This document shows positions 59,301-64,000 of a DNA stretch of 64,000 nt, piece after piece; within the stretch, counting starts at the first letter, position 1, and every line of letters begins with the position of its first letter. The stretch spans positions 11,622,895-11,686,894 of the forward strand of contig OX419336.1 in assembly GCA_948470475.1 (NCBI GenBank), given 5' to 3'. The position numbers and the translations under genes were made by a program. Origin of the DNA: Galaxea fascicularis (Eukaryota > Cnidaria > Anthozoa > Scleractinia > Euphylliidae). The notes under the pieces were generated by a model, which saw only the letters and a program-made list of their open reading frames with translations, made no database searches and was not told the origin of the DNA.

Positions 59301-62300
59301 AAATAATAAAGTTATACATGATTAACAAACTACTACTATTGCACTGATGGTATGAAATGAGGTCATTTTTTGAGAAACCTTGTCTCTACCTTTTGATGTC
59401 TTGCAAAAGACTGTTAATCACAGATTTGAGAACATTCTTCTGTATATCTTGTGGCTAAATTAGAGAATAAAAAATTTTGGGAATACAAAGACAGTACACT
59501 GATTAATAATGATAATAGAACTGAGTGGAGTCCAATTTTGTCTGTGATCATGTATGAGTGATTGACAAAATTGAACAATCGCATAGTGGGAGTCTGATTT
59601 GTTTCATCAGGAGTATGATTAGAGACTGAATGATGACACAAAATCCTGTTTCCAATTTATTGTATCTATTACAAAATTTGAGAAAGAAATAAGAGACAAT
59701 CTTTTCAGGAAAAAAATTATTTTCAGCCTAAGATGTGTAGTAAAGAAAATATTAATTAAAAAGTGCAACTATGCTGTTGCAGTGTATGCCATGGTGCATA
59801 CTATCCAATTACTTAGGCACAATGCATACAGTCTGTCCATTATTACACTCACTGTCCTATTAGGTCAAAAATCATAGCTGGTGATAGCCAATCAGATGCA
59901 AGAATTTGTTATAGTTATGATTAAGAAGTTACAATAAGTCATGTGTGGTCACCTCCCTTAAAAGAAATATAACAAACAATGACTTTGTTAAGCCTGCATC
60001 CTGCATCCCTGACCCATAAAAATTCTCAAGGACGTATAATAATTCATGGCCTGCATCCTCTGGAATACAACGATCGATCGATCAATCAAAAAATCTTTTT
60101 GAAGAATGCCCCATTTGTATGATTTGAAATATGTATTGAAAGCTACCTCCAATCAAAAGAGTAATATTGTCCGCTCATAAAAATAGGTGAAGAATAATTT
60201 TTTGAACAAATGGACAGATAAAAGCGGCCATGTTTATTTTACTGATGGCGAGGTTACTCATTATGTTTGCCATATATGGAAAGCACATGGCTGAACCAAG
60301 ATGGCGGACAAAGGTTCGTAATTCTTCTATTTGATTCTTTACAGATTTAGTTTACGTTAAAAAGAAATTAGAAATGCCACCCAAACAGGCCTTACAACCT
60401 ATAACGGGCCAAAAAAAGTTATGTTTTGGAGGACAGCTGCCAGATGACACACTGATGAGAGTTTGACTTGGGCCAGACAGAGATCACTTTAACTGTGCAT
60501 CAGCTCTAATCAAGTGGAAAGAGAGGAAGGATTGTCGGATTTATGAGCTAAATTATGATATGAGCAGAAACACATAATTTTGAAAGGATTATTGGGCTTT
60601 TTGCGACTTTGAGTTTTCAAGATCACAACCAATTAATATTCATGAAAAAGTTGGGACCAGAGAAAAAAGTGGGGATAATTGAGGTCCAGATAATCGAGGT
60701 TCAACTGTAGTGAGTCCTGGGACTCATCTCATCAAAATCATGAGTCCCAGTTCAAACACCAAAAAAATAGAAAAATGACAGCAGACTGTTGAAAAGACTG
60801 AAACAGCATATTATCCTGTGTGGTTTTCAAAATTTGCAAGTGCAACGAGACAAAGAAATATTCTAATGCGCTCAGCTGATATATACATACAGGCTGTGTA
60901 GATTTCACAATTAAAATGATGTTTTCTTTGCTGTATACCTTTTGTGTACATGTCTTTCTCATTAATATTCATATTTTCGATTATGCGGACTCTCGATTAT
61001 CCGAACTATTTACTGAGGTCCGGACAAGTCCGGATAATCGAGGTTCGACTGTATTAGCAAATTGTAACAAAATCACTAAACAAAGACAACACGTAGCGTT
61101 GTATCTACATGCAGGGGAAATGGCAAACATTTACAAGTGGTCCAAATAGAACTACAGTGATTTGATGGTACTGCATGGGCAGAGGTGGTCATAAGGAAAT
61201 TGGAAATTGTCCAGTTTAGACTAACAAAAGTCATAGTACTCAGTAAAGGATAATTTACAAAGAAGCAATAGTGAGGTGTAAAGACAGCATAATATACCAT
61301 CAATGAACAAAATAAGCTATTTTTTTAATTTCATAAATACTTACGAGAGAAAGGACAATATCATATGTTATCCTGACAAAGTCATAATCAATGCCGCTCT
61401 CCCCAAACTCCTCTGGATCAAAGTCATCTTTCCTCTACAAAAAAATTTGGTGGTTAGCAATTTTGTTCATCATAAATTATTTGCAAACATTTGTCATAAC
61501 TGGTACTAAATTTTATTTATTGCCCTCAAGTACCAGTCTACAAAGACCATGCACTGAGTAAGGCTGCAGTTATGATTGTGGACAAGGTGAACATCAAAAA
61601 CATTGTATAGCGGGGAATTCACCTCCTTAAATGAACAGCACATATGCAAGGAAGAGCTAAGTACCTAACACTTTTAGACATTTTTGTATGTTTTACAGTA
61701 CATGCATGACTGTATGAAAGAATCACATCTTAGCAAAACTAACTAGAGTCGACTGTCCACAACTAAATTCAGTGTGACCTACAGTACATTGATAAGTCCC
61801 TGGGTGCTCCAGGTATACTATGTTTTTGCAAACAATCAAGATGGAAGTTTTTCAATTTCCATCCTGTCTCCTTTTCCTCTATTGAAAACATACCTTAAAC
61901 ACTGTGACCATTTCAGAAAAGGAGTCAAATGTTGATGTCAAAAATTCAAGAAGACCTTGGTATTCCCCTGAGGCCATCGCTGCTCTCCAGTCATTTCTGG
62001 AATTCATAAGTTCATATTGAAATTTAATACAAAGTAATATCTTTATTTCACCTAAATACCTTTGTAGAACCAGATTTTTTTAATGAAAAGGAGCAATGAT
62101 TACAAGGGACTATAGAAAAAATGTTTTTTGAAGTGGGAGGGAAGAGGAGTTTCTAAAAAATACCACTGACTACATTGTACAGTTCTACTTTTCAATTAAG
62201 GCACATTCCACCATTGTTTGGGTTCTTTGACATCCCACACCAGTACTGTGAGACGGGACCTCCGGTTTATCGTCCTTAAGCTCTGACTAGAGAGTCTTAC

Positions 62301-64000
62301 CATCTGCAGATGTCATTACAAAGGTAGCACCTTCTCCTCAGTTATTTAAGACCCTGAGCGTTGGTCTGGCCGGGGCTTGAACCCACAACCGCCTGCACAG
62401 CAGTCTGGTGCTCTACCAACTGAGCCAACCGGTTGGTGATGTAAACAGTATAAGTAATGAAGGTGTTATTGATGACCTGTATTAATTGCATTGTGCTTAT
62501 CGCTATAAATGGAAATAAAATGCGAAAAAAAAAAAACTCATCCTCAACACTTTCAGACATAAAACAAACCTATTCTAATAAGCTGATAAGTTCAGTTCTT
62601 TTACGTCAGTATTGTGATTGGAAAAAGAGGTACTGAAACTGCTTGACAGGATGATTAAATAAAATAACTAGGAAATAAGTCTGGCTAATGAAAAATTTGT
62701 TTTGGCTTGCGAATCAAACATGTGCACTAGCCACTGGACTAGTAAGCTGAAAAGTTAGTCTTGAGCCCTGATCTGCTTTGGCAATTATGTAATAGCAGAC
62801 CGTCGTCATGAATTTTTATTTTGCTGGAGGTCCCCCTAAAAAAATCACACCTGGCTTAGTCATTTACATATACTGAATAACTGACAATTATATTGCCCAT
62901 TGTAATATACCTTGTTATTAAAAAACCTGCCAGACATGACATGTTAATGAACTCCTCATTCCATAGTGCCACTGGGGAAAATAGGTAACTTAATACAAGG
63001 GTTTTTATAAGCTAAAAAGGCCCTGTATAGAACATTTGTATTTACTATTATTATTATTATTATTAATTTTATTATTATTATTATTGAAGTGGAAACCTGC
63101 AAATTCCCACCAGCATGTGAAAGGCCATAAATTTTCTGTTTTTGTTTTTCTTTTGTTTCAGCAATTACAACGTAATTCCAGGTAATCACTTAGAATATTG
63201 TTGGCACAGTTTATACAACGAAACGAAAACTGTTAAACGAGTTTTTGCCGTAGAGTGAAAAACCATGGAGCATGACATCATAACAATCACAAAATAGATG
63301 TACGCAATGGCCACTAGTCATTTACCTTAGCGACAGAGCATCGAGATGTTTTATCCGCTCAGACTTCTTATTTTCGTCTTTTCTCGATCGATTATTTCGA
63401 TGAACCACAAGTTCGCTGTCCGAAGAAGGAGCCGAGCGGAGCCGATTCGCCGATAAATACTTCTCTCCATCCTCAGAATCTTGTTTTTCGAGCAAACCGC
63501 GTTTCTCCTTGTCTCTTCGCAAAAGTCCCGTCTTTTTCTGCTCGCTGATCGCAGTTTTTGACCCTTGCTTTGAAGAGGGGATTCGTTTACTTTTCTCGAC
63601 CTCCGCGGACATATCCCGTTCCTCAATATTAGCATTACCAACATCTTCCGTTGTGCTGTTGCTGAGGTTACGTGAGAAACGGTTCTGTGAGTTTGGTACC
63701 CTTGAGTTGGCTGGTTTCACAGTGCCTGACCCCGTATCTGGTTTTGTTACCTCCGGTGTCACTGCAGTTCCTCTGTTTTCTATACGTGCTGACTTGGAAA
63801 CAGGCTTAGCGTCAATCCTCACTGATGAACTCGGGACTGTTGTAGAACTCTCGCCAGCATTTTCTCCCTCAAGTTCCTCTCGTCTGGAGTTTGGAGAAAA
63901 AGAATTTCGGTGGCGTGAACTGAAAAGATTTGCTAAACCTCCCAATCTTCGTCCAGGACGAGGTCTCTCTGAGCTTCCTTTCTGTGATAAGCATATACGA
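40976..64000 (-). CDS. HECTD2: HECTD2-like HECT E3 ubiquitin ligase, 20 exons, 5' end outside the window
   Basis: Exons (right to left): 63326 to at least 63980, 61894-61996, 61345-61434, 59390-59454, 58230-58275, 56277-56386, 55329-55374, 54219-54321, 52989-53112, 52778-52877, 51734-51841, 49677-49809, 48831-48919, 48130-48291, 46756-46830, 46470-46557, 44842-44948, 43640-43755, 42494-42643 and 40976-41096. All have GT/AG ends, and the total length keeps one frame to the stop at 40976-40978. The N-terminus is Ser/Arg-rich and disordered. Then come [15 protein letters not shown], the HECT start ([20 protein letters not shown]) and [52 protein letters not shown] and the catalytic Cys in [15 protein letters not shown] complete it. 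The enzyme forms a thioester with ubiquitin and transfers it to substrates. No disruption is visible. Confidence 0.9.
42015..42452. mobile_element. foldback MITE with TTAA target sites
   Basis: Ends AGTGCACCTAAACCC (from 42015) and GGGTCTAGGTGCAC (to 42452) are inverted. TTAA flanks both sides (42011-42014, 42453-42456). The arms share GCCTATAAAAAGC and ACACGACCGAGT blocks. It lies in the intron between the exons ending at 42494 and starting at 41096. Confidence 0.75.
42864..43069. mobile_element. short MITE with internal AACGAGGAAAC repeats, TTAA target sites
   Basis: The end GGCCCTCGCAAACGAGG starts at 42864 and its inverted partner ends at 43069, each next to TTAA. Inside, GCAAACGAGGAAACAT-like units recur (near 42870, 42955, 43025) and AGGAAGCAA/TTGCTTCC arms pair. 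Intronic. Confidence 0.7.
43843..44061. mobile_element. MITE with ACTATCCATCTCAGACG ends
   Basis: The 17-bp end at 43843 is exactly inverted at the right (CGTCTGAGATGGATAGT, ending 44061). Inner parts share GTCACGTGA / TCACGTGAC. Intronic and non-coding. Confidence 0.75.
44467..44613 (-). mobile_element. tRNA-derived SINE copy
   Basis: Read on the minus strand it begins GAGCAGGGATGG with an A-box-like TGCAGTGGTGAGACC. It continues into a body shared with 45958-46128 (blocks CCACTTATGGCGTC, GTTTGTTGGTTCT, GAGAGGTTTTTCTC-like). The B-box region seems shortened here. Confidence 0.65.
44842..44948 (-). other. HECTD2: HECTD2-like exon (HECT N-lobe to C-lobe linker)
   Basis: Listed separately because no long open frame marks it. 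The minus strand between a TTCAG acceptor and a GTTAGT donor reads [20 protein letters not shown] and then [11 protein letters not shown]. It supplies the block missing between the exons at 46470-46557 and 43640-43755. Confidence 0.85.
45958..46128 (-). mobile_element. tRNA-derived SINE copy
   Basis: On the minus strand: GGAGCAGGGTTGGCGCAGTG (A box) and GGGTTCGATTCCC (B box, around 46063-46075). The shared body then ends in AAAAATCAACAT. Same family as 44467-44613. Confidence 0.75.
47271..47975 (-). mobile_element. PIF/Harbinger-like transposon remnant
   Basis: Inverted ends GGGCGCGTTCCATTCGACC (from 47271) and GGTCGAATGGAACGCGCCC (to 47975). On the minus strand 47762-47520 a frame reads [19 protein letters not shown] and [17 protein letters not shown], like the N-terminal region of Harbinger transposases. 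The nuclease core is absent, so this is an internally deleted copy. Flanking three-base sites are TTT and TTC, not an exact match. Intronic. Confidence 0.65.
49238..49280 (+). repeat. (TTTA)n microsatellite
   Basis: About ten TATT/TTTA units, next to the SINE-like repeat. The long frame over it is not a gene. Confidence 0.7.
49370..49629 (-). mobile_element. tRNA-derived SINE copy (family 2)
   Basis: On the minus strand: CCGGTTGGCCCAGTTGTTAG (A box) and GGTTCAAGCCCC (B box), followed by a body with GACCAACACTCAGGGTCTG and GTAAACCGGAGGTCCCGTCT. A second copy lies at 62215-62437. It sits directly beside the HECT exon at 49677. Confidence 0.75.
49841..50217. mobile_element. foldback MITE, split by a nested element
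   Basis: GCAATAGGCCATTTCCGAAT (49841-49860) is inverted at 50198-50217. The arms continue with AAGCCTCTTTTT and AGGTG blocks. A second element at 49900-50065 is inserted in it. Confidence 0.75.
49900..50065. mobile_element. nested short element with CAGGG ends
   Basis: Ends CAGGGCTCGAG and CTCGAACCCTG, flanked by TGCTCA on both sides (49894-49899, 50066-50071). The interior has ACTAGTGCAC and GCTAGTG words. Related sequence occurs near 62690-62775 and, more distantly, 45095-45190. The CAGGG ends recall hAT elements, though 6 rather than 8 duplicated bases are seen. Confidence 0.65.
50540..51660 (+). pseudogene. Penelope-like element fragment (GIY-YIG endonuclease end)
   Basis: Before the insertion, the + strand reads [33 protein letters not shown] and [12 protein letters not shown]. 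After it come [13 protein letters not shown] and, in another frame, [11 protein letters not shown] followed by a stop. This is the C-terminal GIY-YIG nuclease region of Penelope-like retroelements. It is split by a non-autonomous element (50841-51515), frameshifted and stopped. The upstream segment near 50380-50415 (GAGCGTCAGCCCTTCGTCAG) belongs to the family's terminal repeat. Confidence 0.75.
50841..51515. mobile_element. non-autonomous element with CAGGGT ends, hAT-like
   Basis: Starts CAGGGTATCAAG and ends CTTGACACCCTG, near-perfect inverted ends, with subterminal AAATAGGAA-type repeats on both sides. It interrupts the Penelope-like endonuclease. Flanking octamers are only similar, so the target duplication has diverged or my boundary is off by a few bases. 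Confidence 0.6.
53227..53386. repeat. near-perfect hairpin with Penelope-type GAAAC core
   Basis: The arms (GTTAAACACCTAATGATAAA from 53227; its complement ends 53386) are about 70 bp and separated by about 17 bp. Each contains ATGATGACATGGAGTCATCG followed by AAAC, a stem plus GAAAC core like those near Penelope-like element ends. Intronic. Confidence 0.6.
56622..56925. mobile_element. MITE with AGGCC-ATTTAC ends
   Basis: TTAGGCCGATTTACAC at the left and TGTAAATTGGCCTTTA at the right are inverted with small differences. The interior has several TACGACA words in both orientations. Intronic. Confidence 0.6.
56969..57836. mobile_element. long foldback MITE (about 870 bp)
   Basis: Left TAGCCTCTCATGCAGTC and right GACTGTGTGGGAGGCTA, followed inwards by GGGGAGTC, TTTCACCTCCTCCCCACAAA and their inverted partners, then CCCGAAAG / CTTTCGGG. 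No transposase is seen. Intronic. Confidence 0.7.
58442..58973. mobile_element. Harbinger-type MITE with TAA target duplication
   Basis: Ends GGGCCTCTTCATATGAGCCC and GGGCTCATATGAAGAGGTCC, each flanked by TAA (58439-58441, 58974-58976). Subterminal CCGGTTACCGAGA-like words repeat in both orientations. Intronic; the frames across it are not genes. Confidence 0.75.
60640..61054. repeat. two pogo/Tigger-like transposon ends in the same orientation
   Basis: GATAATCGAGGTTCAACTGTA (near 60690-60710; here shown in part as AATCGAGGTTCAACTGTA) and CGGATAATCGAGGTTCGACT (near 61032-61051) are the right-end type of pogo-like elements. A CTCGATTATCCG word near 60990 is the inverted form. Likely two overlapping degraded copies. 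Confidence 0.5.
62215..62437 (-). mobile_element. tRNA-derived SINE copy (family 2)
   Basis: On the minus strand TGGCTCAGTTGGTAGAGCAC (A box) and GTGGGTTCAAGCCCC (B box), followed by the same body as 49370-49629 (CAACGCTCAGGGTC, GGAGGTCCCGTCTCAC). The head is close to a tRNA but has extra bases in the anticodon arm, so I do not call a functional tRNA gene. Confidence 0.75.
63040..63088 (+). repeat. (ATT)n microsatellite
   Basis: Repeated ATT/TTA units, intronic, just left of the first HECTD2-like exon. Confidence 0.7.

Noticed and set aside
62380..62437. tRNA-like sequence with good A and B boxes
   Set aside because: Part of a SINE with a second copy at 49370-49629; the anticodon arm is not normal, so no tRNA gene is called.

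Overview
The window looks like nuclear DNA of a cnidarian, most likely an anthozoan and perhaps a stony coral. This is inferred from intron-rich animal genes (a HECTD2-type ubiquitin ligase and a PIM-type kinase), tRNA-derived SINEs, a Penelope-like element, foldback MITEs and a DUF6589-type transposon; no species call is possible. Host DNA is moderately AT-rich, and the block at 11.3-31.5 kb is much more AT-rich.

Layout: (1) 478-3475, a cut-and-paste transposon of KolobokIS4EU/DUF6589 type with TTAA target sites. (2) 4206-5590, a single-exon BTB-BACK-PHR gene (+). (3) 7048-9389, a dead non-LTR retrotransposon (-) with a SINE inside it. (4) 11290-31459, a complete but decayed Maverick/Polinton (adintovirus-like) element of about 20.2 kb. 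It has near-identical 113-bp terminal inverted repeats and a 6-bp target duplication with one mismatch. (5) 32570-about 39667, a PIM-like kinase gene (+) with two frameshifts. (6) 40976 to the right edge, a HECTD2-like HECT ubiquitin ligase (-), 20 exons recognised and all open. Its introns carry many MITEs, SINEs, a Penelope-like fragment and nested insertions.

The Polinton carries a viral gene set. Leftward from a central divergent promoter (about 17.7 kb) run the packaging ATPase and three fibre-like genes built on phage-tail-fibre-type repeats, then small unknown genes. Rightward run a possible minor structural protein, a small basic protein, the double-jelly-roll major capsid protein, a membrane-active/minor-capsid-like protein, the adenovirus-type protease, a DUF5679-phospholipase A2 protein, a DDE integrase with chromodomain, small unknown proteins, a BRO-N/PD-(D/E)XK nuclease and the protein-primed DNA polymerase B. 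A zinc-ribbon, VLTF3-like gene sits at the extreme left end. Together these would cover replication (polymerase), integration (integrase plus inverted repeats), virion assembly (capsid, ATPase, protease), entry-type functions (fibres, phospholipase) and possibly transcription.

Nearly every element gene has a frameshift or stop, and the capsid gene is split by a 402-bp foldback MITE. The copy is therefore a fossil, although its terminal repeats differ at only 1 of 113 positions.
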